Shown piece after piece: positions 54,693-64,000 of a DNA stretch of 64,000 bases. The translations under genes were made by a program, and so were the position numbers. This DNA comes from Dastarcus helophoroides (Eukaryota; Arthropoda; Insecta; Coleoptera; Bothrideridae), in assembly GCA_028583605.1 (NCBI GenBank), contig CM053327.1, positions 37,332,126-37,396,125 of the forward strand, given 5' to 3'. The notes beneath the pieces were generated by a model, which saw only the letters and a program-made list of their open reading frames with translations, made no database searches and was not told the origin of the DNA. Numbering within the stretch: the first letter of the stretch is position 1; every line of letters begins with the position of its first letter.

Positions 54693-55735
54693 CAATATAA
54701 TCAACGTTAATGTAAACGATTTCGACTTTAAACTGGAAGAAAAAAAAGTGTCGTGAAATTTTGACACTAAACTCGAAAATTTGAGAAAAAAAATGGAAAT
54801 TGTGAGTTTATTGGGATTGATTAATTGACGTCAGTTAATTGAATTGAATTGATCGATTGGGGATTGATTTGTTGATTGCGGATGCCCCTCTCGACTTGAT
54901 TAAGCCTCGAAATAGAATTAACCCACGTGCCCTCACACAATTCCAAAAAAAAAACCACTTCCAACCAATAATTTACGATTAAAGTTCGCAGCGGAGACGT
55001 AAACGATTGTACAACATCAAAATATAATCGACGGCTTACGAGTTCTCTTCTAGTTCCAAGGTTCGAGCCCCCAGAGCTCGAACATTAAACAGCAAAGAAA
55101 GCAAAGGGTAATGTCTTTTGGTTTCAATATTTATTTCTGCATCATTAGTTTTGAAGTTATAGCTTCTTGTCCAGAAACAATAAAAGCCTTTACAACTGCC
55201 GTTCTGGAAAACGGGGCGACACAACTCTACGATTTATTACCGACTTCTCGGGTTACTTGAGACGTTTAACTTTTTTTTTTTCTTAAAAATCGATATTGCG
55301 ACCTATTTTTACGTCTTGGAACAAAAGCTATAATTTGAAAAATACTTCTGTTTACTTCAGTAGAAGTAAACTCGAAATTTATCAATTTCGTATTTAAAAT
55401 TGAAATTTTAAGAAAAAAATTGTCCAAACTCATATTTTATAGCAGAGTATTGTAAAAAAATGGAAATTTTAATAAATGTTGTTATGCAACCCATAATACT
55501 TGCCCAGTAGTAGAAACCTTTGTGACTTGAGTGACGTCGTACGTAACCTGATTAAAATTTTGAGTTTAAACTCGTAACTTTGGGATTAAAAACATTTTGA
55601 ATGGTGAGCTTCCGAAGAAAAGCAAAAAAGTTGATTCTAAAGTCGACAGTCTAAAAATTAAGTCAAATTTTCTCAAAAAGTTTTAGATTAAAGCTGAAAT
55701 TTTAGGAAAAGCTCCTCGAAATTTTGTAGTAAACA
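54693..55735. other. Unique, partly regulatory-looking island
   Basis: Between 54830 and 54930 there is a cluster of TTGATTAATTGACGTCAG, GATCGATTGGGGATTGATTT and CCCACGTGCCC words (CRE-like, Pbx/Exd-like TGATTGAT and an E-box). A 62-codon minus frame at 55036-55224 shows no domain. A short GC-rich hairpin lies at 55061-55083. No gene is recognised. Confidence 0.35.
55061..55083. repeat. 8-bp inverted repeat
   Basis: GTTCGAGC (55061-55068) and GCTCGAAC (55076-55083) flank a 7-nt CCCCAGA loop. GGTTCGAGCCC resembles a tRNA B box, but no A box or cloverleaf is present upstream. Confidence 0.7.
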
Positions 55736-55789
55736 TCGGGACAAGATTTGTATTTCAATTTTTGAAGATAACCAAGGACCACCGAAAAA
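55736..55789 (+). mobile_element. Hammerhead-foldback family fragment (sense arm tail)
   Basis: GGGACAAGATTTGTATTTCA, ATTTTTGAAGATAACCAAGG and ACCACC followed by an A-run. No ribozyme core. Confidence 0.75.
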
Positions 55790-55899
55790 AAACATCGACA
55801 TAAGTTTTAACTCGAAATTAGAAATCGAAATGTCGGAAAAAACAAAAATTTCCATTTTCGAGTCGAAAGTTTTAAGAGAGGACCCCTCAGTCCAGTGAT

Positions 55900-56500
55900 G
55901 GGGCGCCCTTGTGAGCATCCCCCTTTATAAAATGAGCTGTATAATGAAATAATTAACAGCGTTGCTCATGGTCAGTCTTCGGTTTCATCGCTGACACATC
56001 CTTATTGGTTATAAATCCAAAAATGGTAACCGGTTGGCCTTCCCTCGATATTTGTCAAACTAATGAAGGAATCCGGTCACTATTATGTTTGTTCAACCAA
56101 AAAATCTCTCCAAAGTCGTCCTTTTTATTTTTTATTGCCGTCGCTTTCACTACCTGCCATCGAACATCGAGATGGAACATGTTAACCAAACGGGCGACTT
56201 TTGTCACTTGTCTTTTAAGCAACAACAACCAAAATAAATAAAAACGAATGAGAGGAATCGTGAGCATAATCCGGGCGAAATCGTTCATAAAAAAAAAACA
56301 AGGGGCGCGTGTAATCGATTTCGGGGGGATAGAGTGCGACGGCGGCCTGCATTTGACATCGAGTTCCTTTGTGCGAACGTCGGCTCGCAAAAGGGCATTT
56401 ACACGGGCCATCGAGCGTGTTAAGGATTCAAAAGAAATTTTTACTTTATTTCTCAGCTGTTAAGTGTTAACAACCGGCCACATTAAGCCGGAGAAGGCGA
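55900..56500. other. Unique GC-richer island
   Basis: Overlapping frames on both strands (118 codons minus at 56055-56411; 78 and 71 codons plus) make the coding assignment ambiguous. None has a recognised domain. CpG-containing words are frequent (GGCGCGTG, GCGACGGCGGCC, GAACGTCGGCTCGC), which may reflect a promoter-like or conserved element. Confidence 0.35.
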
Positions 56501-56543
56501 AGATTACTCGAATCAATATTTTTATGAAAAAAAAAAGGATTTT

Positions 56544-56668
56544 GGTGGAACGGACTTGGTCCTTGATTATCCTCAAAAAATTGTGTCCCCTGAAGCCGAG
56601 AATGATTAAAAAACACAACAACAGTTGCTCTAACTCGTTTCGATAGCCAAGCTATCATCTTCAGAGAT
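56544..56668 (-). mobile_element. Hammerhead-foldback element, single arm with core
   Basis: GGTGGAACGGACTTGGTCCT, GATTATCCTCAAAAAATTG, TGTCCCCTGAAGCCGAGAAT, TAAAAAACACAACAACAGTT and the minus-strand core. Confidence 0.8.
56628..56668 (-). ncRNA. Hammerhead-like ribozyme core with perfect helix II
   Basis: Minus strand: CTGAAGA, T, helix II GATAGC / GCTATC (six pairs) around TTG, GAAA, ACGAGT (one change from the palindrome ACGCGT), T, AGAG. Stem I has three pairs (TCT with AGA). Confidence 0.63.
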
Positions 56669-56854
56669 GTATTTGTTTATCAATTAAAAAAAAAGGATAA
56701 TAATAGCAGAAGGAACGTTTATGTTCATCAGCGCGTGTACTCCACGGAAACTAGGAAAGCATAACTTGCTTTGAAAAATGAAAGGCTGCATAGAATTATT
56801 GTAAATAAAAAAAGGAGAAACAAGAAGACAAGAGAATGGATTCTGGGATCACTT

Positions 56855-57180
56855 ATCTCTAACTTCAATTCTCCAAGTACCGGATTAACGAAATGAGGAA
56901 AGGAATGTGTGGCGTAGTAATTTTTCAGTGGATTCTATTTTTTTTATTTTTTTTCAGCAAGATTTCGACTTTTTTCTTCAATTTTCCAAGTACTAGATTA
57001 GAGAAATGAGGAAAGGAACGTGTGGCGCAGTAATTTTTCAGTGGTTTCTATTTTTTTTTCAGCAAGATTTCGACTTTTTTCTTCAATTTTCCAAGTACTA
57101 GATTAGAAAAATAAGGAAACGAATGTTTAGTGTAGTAATTTTTCAGTCATTTTTAATTTATTTCAGCAAGATTTCAAAAT
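56855..57180. repeat. 105-113-bp tandem repeat, three copies
   Basis: CCAAGTAC(C/T)(G/A)GATTA occurs at 56873, 56986 and 57091, each followed by AATGAGGAAAGGAA- and GTAATTTTTCAGT-type blocks and by TTCAGCAAGATTTCGAC. Confidence 0.85.
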
Positions 57181-57279
57181 TTTTCTCGTTTGGAATTTAA
57201 ACTGCTCCAATTTTTCTTTGAGAACTTGTCTATTTTCGCAAAACTTAAACTTGAATTGTTATTGTTTATGATGAGTTTA

Positions 57280-60200
57280 ATACGCGAAAGAACATTTAAT
57301 TTTTTTAGAACAAATCTATATTTCTAACCAAAATGAAAACCATGAAAGAAAAGCTAGATTTATTATTAAAAAAATAAGTAAATTGCCGATTTATTCTCAA
57401 AATTTTGAAGTTCTTGGATGACTTGAAATTTTCAGCAAAACGTTCATTAATTATTATAGATTTTATTAGCCAAAATAAATTTTTATATTCAAAAATGAGG
57501 AAATTTTTTCCAGTTCCGAAATGTTCTTAAGATTACGATTTTTTTCGAGATTTTCTTAAATTCTGATTTCCCTGAAAATTTATTTTAAATACGAATTTTA
57601 AATATGAACTTTTTAAACCCAAACATTCGAGAATATTTTTAAAATTTCAGGATGGAAATCGAAATTTCTAATTAAAAAAAAATGAAATTTCGAGGAAAGC
57701 TGCCTTTATTTAAAAAAAGTCAAAATTTCGTGTCATCTTCTACAGTAAAAATTTTCACTTTAATTTCGAAATTTTACATCGAAATTTTGGAGAAAATATT
57801 TTATGTTATCCCATCTCAACAAAAGTACAAATTGCAATCTTTAAGTCGAAATCAGGAAGTTTTTTAGACAAATCCAGACTTCTCGAAATTCGTCTTTATA
57901 TCAAGAAATTTTTTGCAGAAATTTCGGAGTTACTTTTGACCCCTAATCCTTACATTTTGACGTTAATCTTGAAATTTTAACTCAAAAAGATAATTTTAAA
58001 GAAGACTGAAGGAAAAAACATTGAAGAATTGGTATTGATTCTGTAAAACGTACAGAGTGAGCGAAACTTGATGTCTTAGCTCTATTATAAGAAAAGGAAA
58101 AACGACATAATTAATCTAAAAAAATGAAAACCATGAAAAAAAAGCTAGATTTATTTTTAAAAAATAAGTAAATTGCCGATTTATTCTCAAAATTTAGACC
58201 TACTTAGATGGACTGAAATTTTTAGCAAAAAGTTCATTAATTATTATAGATTTTATTACCCAAACAACATTTGTATATTCAAAAATGAGGAAATTTTTTC
58301 CAGTTCCAAAATGTTCTTAAAATTACGATTTCGAGGTTTTCTTAAATTCTGATTTCCCTGAAAATTTATTTTAAATACAAATTTTAAATTTGAACTTTTT
58401 AAGCCCAAACGAGTATATTTTTATAACTTTAGGATGAAAATCGAAATTTCTAATAAAAAATAATAAAAATTCAAGAAAAGCTGCCTATATTTAAAAAAAG
58501 TCAACATATCGTGTCTATTTTCTAGTAAAATTTTTACTTTAATTTCGAAATTTTACATCGAAATTTTGGAGAAAATATTTCATTTTATCCCATCTCAACC
58601 AAAGTACAAATTGCAATCTTTAAATCGAAATCAGGAAGTTTTTTAGACAAATCCAGGCTTCTCGAAATTCGTCTTTTTATCAAGAAATTTTTTGCAGAAA
58701 TTTCGGAGTTTCTTTTGACCCCTAATCCTTACATTTTGACATTAATCTTGAAATTTTAACTCGAGAAGATAATTTTGAAGAAGACCGAAGGAAAAATAGA
58801 ATTGGTATTATTTCTGTAAAACGTACACAGTCAGCGAAACTTGATGTCTCAGCTCTATTATAAGAAAAGGAATAAACGATATAAGATATCTAAAAAAATG
58901 AAAACCATCAAAAAGATTTATTTTTTTAAAAGTAAGAAAATTCCCGATTTATTCTCGAAATTTTTTACCGTCCTTAGATGGGTTGAAATTTTTAGCAAAA
59001 ATGTCATTAATTATTATAGATTTTATTAACCAAACTAAATTCTTATATTCAAAAATGAGGAAATGTTTTCCAGTTCCGAAATGTTCTTAAAATTACGATT
59101 TTTTTCAAGGTTTTCTTAAATTCTGATTTCCTTGAAAATTTCTTATAAATACAAATTTTAAATTTGAACTTTTTAAGGCCCAAACATTCGAGTATATTTT
59201 TATAGTTTCAGGATGAAAATTGAAATTTCTAATAAAAAAAAATGGAATACCAAGAAAAGCTGCCTTTATTCAAAAAAAGTCAAAATTTTGTGTCTATTTT
59301 CTGCAGTAAAATTTTCATTTTAATTTCGAAATTTTACATCAAAATTTTGGAGAAAATATTTCATTTTATCCCATCTCAACCAAAGTACAAATTGCAATCT
59401 TTAAGTCGAAATCAGGAAGTTTTTTAGACAAATCCAGGCTTCTCGAAATTCGTCTTTATATCAAGAATTTTTTTGCAGAAATTTCGGAGTTTCTTTTGAC
59501 CCCTAATCCTTACATTTTGACGTTAATCTTGAAATTTTAACTCCAGAAGATAATTTTAAAGAAGACTGAAGGAAAAAACATTGTAGAATTGGTATTGATT
59601 CTGTAAAACGTACAGAGTCAGCGAAACTTGATGTCTCAGCTCTATTATAAGAAAAGGGAAAACGATATAAGAAATCTAAAAAAATGAAAACCATCAAAAA
59701 AAAGCTAGATTTATTTTTTTTAAAATAAGAAAATTCCCGATTTATTCTCAACATTTTTTACGTTCTTAGATGGGTTGAAATTTTTAGCAAAAATGTCATT
59801 AATTATTATAGATTTTATTAACCAAACTAAATGTTTATATTCAAAAATGCGGAAATTTTTTCCAGTTTCGAAATGTTCTTAAAATTACGATTTTTTTCAA
59901 CATTTTCTTAACTTTTGATTACGCTGAAAATTTATTTTAAATGCAAATTTTAAATTTGAACTGTTTAAGCCCAAATATTCGAGAATATTTTTATAATTTT
60001 AGGATGAAAATCGAAATTTCTAATTAAAAAAAATATGAAATTTCAAGAAAAGCTGCCTTTATTTAAAAAAAGTCAAAATTTCGTGTCTATTTTCCACAAT
60101 AAAATTTTCACTTTAATTTCGAAATTTTACATCAAAATTTTAGAGAAAATATTTCATTTTATCCCATCTCAACAAAAGTACAAATTGCAATCTTTAAGTC

Positions 60201-60480
60201 GAAATCAGGAAGTTTTTTAGACAAATTCAGGCTTCTCGAAATTCGTCTTTATATCAAGAATTTTTTTGCAGAAATTTCCGAGTTTCTTTTGACCCCTAAT
60301 CCTTACATTTTGACGTTAATCTTGAAATTTTAACTCAAGAAGATAATTTAAAGAAGACTGAAGGAAAAAACATTGTAGAATTGGTATTGATTCTGTAAAA
60401 CATACAGGGTGAGCGAAACTTGATGTCTCAGCTCTATTATAAGAAAAGGAAAGACGATAAAAAAAATCTAAAAAGAGGTT
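57280..60480. repeat. ~780-bp tandem array, about four copies, containing a MITE terminus
   Basis: GCGAAACTTGATGTCT starts at 58061, 58834, 59621 and 60413 (steps 773, 787 and 792 bp). Shared blocks include AAAATGAAAACCAT, TTATTATAGATTTTATTA, CCCATCTCAAC and CCCTAATCCTTACATTTTGA. A 61-codon frame (starting FKKSQNFV-like) repeats at 57682, 59242 and 60035, but its pattern of changes does not look protein-constrained. Each unit junction carries ACGTACAGAGT(G/C)AGCGAAAC, a version of the terminus of the MITE at 60405-60817. Confidence 0.9.
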
Positions 60481-60817
60481 CTTCAATTGGATTGAATAGG
60501 GTCCATTTTAAGTCAAATGTGCATATTTTTCCAGATTTGGAAACTAAAGTAATGACGTCATTGAACTTTTTTGATCAAAAACATATCTGTATTTATGCAT
60601 ATTTATAAAGAGCCAATTTTTCTAAACAAATCTTATGATGAAAAAAATTGGGTATCGTTTTTGGTTAAAAATTATAAGCAATTTTATTGTAAAAAAAAGA
60701 ATATTATCAAAAATTCGTAAAATGAACCTGATTCAATCCAATGTACGAATCTCTTTTCAGATTTCTTATATCGTTTTTCCTTTTCTTATAATAGCGCCGA
60801 AACACCTGCTCACCCTG
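60405..60817. mobile_element. Tc1/mariner-like MITE, 413 bp
   Basis: CAGGGTGAGC at the left and GCTCACCCTG at the right, each next to TA (60403-60404 and 60818-60819), with the inverted similarity extending about 60 bp (CTATTATAAGAAAAGGAAA at left against TTTCCTTTTCTTATAATAG at right). A TA target and no coding frame suit a Tc1/mariner-type MITE. The left terminus is shared with each unit of the adjacent tandem array. Confidence 0.85.
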
Positions 60818-60819
60818 TA

Positions 60820-62033
60820 TATCAAAAGATTTTAAAATGGCACCTGACATTTTTTTTTCGTGTGCCATTCATTTTATATACATTTTACAGAATCAGGAGG
60901 TAAAATTTTGTTTTTAAAATTTAAAAATCTAGAAAAAATGTTTGTTTTGAAAATTTGCAAATTTTCCTTCAATATTTTTTCTGAAATGTCGACTGCAATC
61001 CAGAATTTTCGACTTTAAGTCTTAATTTTAAGAAAATATATTTTTTAAAATCGCAACTTTGTATTTTCTTGCAACTTTGAGTTAAAGAGAAAAATTGGAA
61101 TTCTTGTAATTTTGACGTTTTTTAAGGACATTTTGATTTCAAAATTAGGAGTTTTAACAAAAACTTCAATTTGAATTTAAACTTTGTTTTGACTTTTGCG
61201 AAATTTAAATTTTTCTGTAAATAACATTTTTATTTAGAAATTTCTGAATTTTGTACTTTCTCGAAATTTTTGATTCTTTTAAACAAACATTTTAGGAAAT
61301 AAACTAAGAACTTTGAGTTTTAACTTAAATTTAAACTTTTTGGTCAAAATTTCAACTTTTTCTTAAACTGTTGACAGAAGAAATTTAGATTTTAAACTCG
61401 AAATTTGATTTCAAAATTTTGAACTTGTTTCCTGGAATTTCCACTTTACTTTTCATCTTTTATTCCTGACATCTCGTTTAAAAATAATTAAAAATCCCTG
61501 CTTTAATTTTGAACCTCTGAAAAAGTCGAAATTGTTTATAAATCTGAGAAAAATGTCTACAATAATCTAGAATATTTTTTTAAATTTCGAATTTTTTTTT
61601 TCGAAATTTCAAATTTTCCTTTTCGAAATTCCGACTTTAATTTTTAAATTCGAAACTCCAAATTTTTGGCTTCTTCTCAAAAGTTTCAGTTTGAAATTAA
61701 AAAATCAAAATAAATTAAAAATCCCTACTTTTATTTTTAACTTCTGAAAAAGTCGATATTGTTTATAAATCTTCGAAAAATGTCTACAAAATTCTAGAAC
61801 ATTTTTTGAAATTTTGAATATCTTTTCTCAAAATTTCGCCTTTTTTGAATTCTAAATTCGAATTTTGCGGCTTTTTCTGAAAAGTTTCACTTTAAAGTTG
61901 AATATTGGAATTTAACCTAAAAATGTTAAAGTTACTTTGTGAAATTTTGACTTTAAATGACGAAATTTTTGAGTTCAACGTTAAACTTTAAAATAATAGT
62001 AAATACTAATTTAAACTCGAAATTTTGAAAAAT
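60820..62033. repeat. Degenerate TTTCGA-type low-complexity block
   Basis: AATTTCGAATTTT, AAAATCCCTRCTTT and CTCGAAATTT words. AAATCCCT(G/A)CTTTAATTTT..CTTCTGAAAAAGTCGA occurs at about 61492 and 61719. No gene. Confidence 0.55.
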
Positions 62034-62161
62034 TGATACACAAATCTTGTCCAAGTTAAGCAATCGAAATGCATTAGAGCAACCGTTGTTGTGTTTTTTA
62101 ATCTTTCTTGGATTCAGGGGACAATTTCTGAAGATAACCAAGTACCGATCCGTTCTATCGA
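62034..62161 (+). mobile_element. Hammerhead-foldback element, core decayed
   Basis: The antisense remnant ACACAAATCTTGTCC is followed by GCAATCGAAATGCATTAGAG (core remnant: GAAA and AGAG retained, CTGAAGA lost) and a long sense arm CAACCGTTGTTGTGTTTTTT..TTCAGGGGACAA, AAGATAACCAAG. Confidence 0.72.
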
Positions 62162-62339
62162 TATTCTGAAGTTGAGTCAGAATTTCCAAAAATTAATTTT
62201 TTTAGAGTTCCTGAAATTTAACTTTTCATACTCGAGATTTCTCAAGACTTCCATTTCAAATAAGAAAAAAGGTGATAAAGATTCCAAGTACGTGACATTT
62301 TTAAAAGTAGAAAAAAAACTATAAAAATAAATCGAGATT

Positions 62340-62688
62340 TCTAAGCTTTATTTTACCAATTACAAAGGGTACAACACACCACTGGCGTTTGCTCGAAAAG
62401 TCTAAATCAAATTAAAAGAAACGTTTGTACTGGTTCCCATTGATACGTTGTGTATTTCAAAACGAGTGATTTTCACAAATAAAAGAGAAGATTTTTGCAA
62501 TTTTATCAAAAACACAAACAGATCAATTTATTTTAAAGAAAGGAACCATTTCACTTGAGCTCCTCTCAAAAATAAATTGCCCCTTTGCGGTACTTTTGGA
62601 GAGATTTGGAGAGCAAAACCATCTAGAAAAGAAGAAGAAAAACTGACCTTAACATTCCTACGGAAATCGACTTCAAATGTCAAGGAAA
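62340..62688. other. Unique sequence with ~55-bp repeat words
   Basis: Contains the first of several CTGACCTTAACATTCC / ATCGACTTCAAATGTCAAGG words that recur at about 62945, 63200 and 63590. No open frame of interest. Confidence 0.45.
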
Positions 62689-62855
62689 CAGGGTCGAATT
62701 TAGACTTGATAAGGCCCTAGGCTATTTAGGATATGGGACCCCTTATAAGTCCAGATTTTATATGTCAGTGCCAAATAGAATTTTTTTAAGGGGCCTCTAG
62801 AATAGTGGGGGCCGTAAGCTATAGCTTGTGTAGCTTATATGTAAATCCAGCACTG
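62689..62855. mobile_element. Small hAT-like MITE, 167 bp
   Basis: CAGGGTCGAATTTAG at the left and TGTAAATCCAGCACTG at the right are imperfect inverted termini, with subterminal GGCCCTAGGCTA against GGGGGCCGTAAGC. No clear 8-bp duplication is visible, so the family assignment rests on the termini only. Confidence 0.5.
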
Positions 62856-63054
62856 AAACACTGAGTTAAATAGAGAAAGCAATAGTCGTTAAAACGGAAA
62901 ATAAACTGATTTACATTTGGAAAAAACGACCCCAAATACTCATCATGAAACGACTTCAAATGTCAAAGAAAAACTGACTTAAATATACAAAGAAATCATG
63001 AAGAAAAGAAATGGAATGAAAAAATGGAAAAAACTAAATTCGGAAAAAACCAGA

Positions 63055-63800
63055 AATAATCAGAGTGAAAACCTGCAATCATTAACATGAAACCAACTTG
63101 AAATATCAAACAGCAACAAAAAATCTCTATAGGTTAAATAGAGAGGGAAACTATTTTGAAAAGATGAAGAAAAACTGATTTATAATCGGAGTAAAGCTGA
63201 CCTCAACATTCTAAGTCAAATCGACTTGAAATGTCAAGGAGACACTGAGTTAAGGTAGCTCACCGATCAATTGCTTTCCAATAGATTTTCTTTAAATTTC
63301 TGTCAGATGTTATCAACAGTATCACCAATACAACAGCAAAATTAAAAGACCCGTGCCAATGCCGAAGTCGAGATATTTAATGTCAAACTTATTTTTAATA
63401 TGTAATGTTCAGACGAACATATCGAAATAATCAGAGTGAAAACCTGCAATCACTAAACATGAAACCGACTTGAAATATCAAATAGCAACAAAAAATCCCA
63501 ATAGGTTAAATAGAGAGAGAAACTATTTTGAAAAGATGAGAAAAAACTGATTTATAATCGGAGTAAAACTGACCTCAACATTCTAAGTCAAATTGACTTG
63601 AAATGTCAAGGAGACACTGACTTAAGGTAGCTCACCGATCAATTGCTTTCCTAATAAATTTTCTTTAAATTTCTGTCAGATGTTATCAATAGTATAGCCC
63701 ATACAACAGCAAAATTAAAAGACCCGTGACAGTGCCAAAGTCGAGATATTTAATGTCAAACTTATTATTTTTAATATGTAATGTTTAGTCGAACAGATAT
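63055..63800. repeat. 371-bp tandem duplication
   Basis: CAGAGTGAAAACCTGCAATC starts at 63061 and 63432. The two copies remain collinear through GGTAGCTCACCGATCAATTG and GTCGAGATATTTAATGTCAA with few differences, pointing to a young duplication. Confidence 0.93.
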
Positions 63801-64000
63801 TTTAATTTATTGCAGCCAAACCTTTTAATAGATTTTAATAAAAAAATAATATGTTATGTAGGGTGATGTTATAAATAAAATAGTAAAATATGAAAATTTA
63901 TAACGGTACCGTTTTTACATAATTTAAAATTACACACCTCACGGAATTCCGGTGCTTCATTCCGCTCGTTAAGGAAACATCTCGAAGTAATGGCATCTCT
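63801..64000. other. Window edge, nothing recognised
   Basis: AT-rich DNA ending in a slightly GC-richer tail (CTCACGGAATTCCGGTGC). No feature is supported. Confidence 0.4.

Noticed and set aside
55055..55085. GGTTCGAGCCC as a tRNA gene
   Set aside because: Only a simple 8-bp hairpin is present; no A box or cloverleaf lies upstream.
57682..60220. Three near-identical 61-codon frames spaced about 780-1560 bp
   Set aside because: They come from the tandem unit. The copy at about 58470 is broken, and changes include non-conservative replacements, so protein constraint is not supported.
1..64000. CRISPR array, bacterial operon or phage content
   Set aside because: No regularly spaced palindromic repeats with unique spacers and no bacterial gene signals are present; all arrays are direct tandem satellites.

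Overview
This window looks like intergenic or intronic DNA from an animal genome, most likely an insect or other arthropod. It is very AT-rich, has no bacterial gene organisation, and is packed with eukaryotic mobile elements: a Ty3/gypsy LTR retrotransposon, hAT-type elements with 8-bp target duplications, a mariner transposase fragment, a Tc1/mariner-like MITE and hammerhead-ribozyme repeats. I cannot name the species. I found no intact host protein-coding gene. The only non-transposon reading frame that looks protein-like is a 143-codon frame at 41411-41842 (minus strand), with a possible signal peptide.

Layout. 0-3 kb: small tandem repeats (144 bp, 21 bp, 151 bp x4, 132 bp x2), then unique sequence. 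3-11.7 kb: a satellite of about 24 monomers of about 350 bp, with dimeric and then trimeric higher-order structure. 11.7-16 kb: unique, possibly regulatory islands between degenerate T-rich repeats. 16-19 kb: a textbook type I hammerhead ribozyme at 16599-16691, a tandem dimer of a second hammerhead-like unit (17540-17770), and a dispersed repeat that seeded a 370-bp (GTCT)n tract. 19-28 kb: strand-skewed low-complexity DNA, a 961-bp foldback element (23591-24551) and more hammerhead-like elements. 28-36.4 kb: three relatives of one hAT-like family and a 590-bp hAT MITE with a perfect 8-bp duplication. 36.9-41.3 kb: a complete but defective Ty3/gypsy element on the minus strand (two LTRs, 4-bp duplication, tRNA-Leu-type primer site, broken gag, deleted protease/RT, readable RNase H and integrase). 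41.3-45.8 kb: unique DNA and four hammerhead-like foldbacks. 45.9-49.4 kb: a second satellite, 352-bp monomer, with a four-unit higher-order pattern. 50.5-54.7 kb: a 4.2-kb hAT-like element with a perfect 8-bp duplication, filled with tandem repeats and carrying a nested mariner fragment. 54.7-56.9 kb: unique DNA. 57.2-60.8 kb: a tandem array of about 780 bp whose unit contains the terminal inverted repeat of a neighbouring MITE. 61-64 kb: degenerate repeats, a small hAT-like MITE and a 371-bp tandem duplication.

The most interesting signal is RNA-based. One canonical hammerhead (CTGATGA, helix II, GAAA, GTC cleavage triplet, 21-bp distal stem I) lies inside a roughly 440-bp insertion. Separately, a short foldback family, spread through the window in at least 13 copies or fragments, carries CTGAAGA, a 6-bp helix II and GAAA. 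Its helix II shows compensatory changes between copies, and its stem III is a loop-less palindrome that can pair only between two molecules. This fits the small, dimer-acting hammerheads known from Penelope-like retroelements, although no Penelope reverse transcriptase is visible here.
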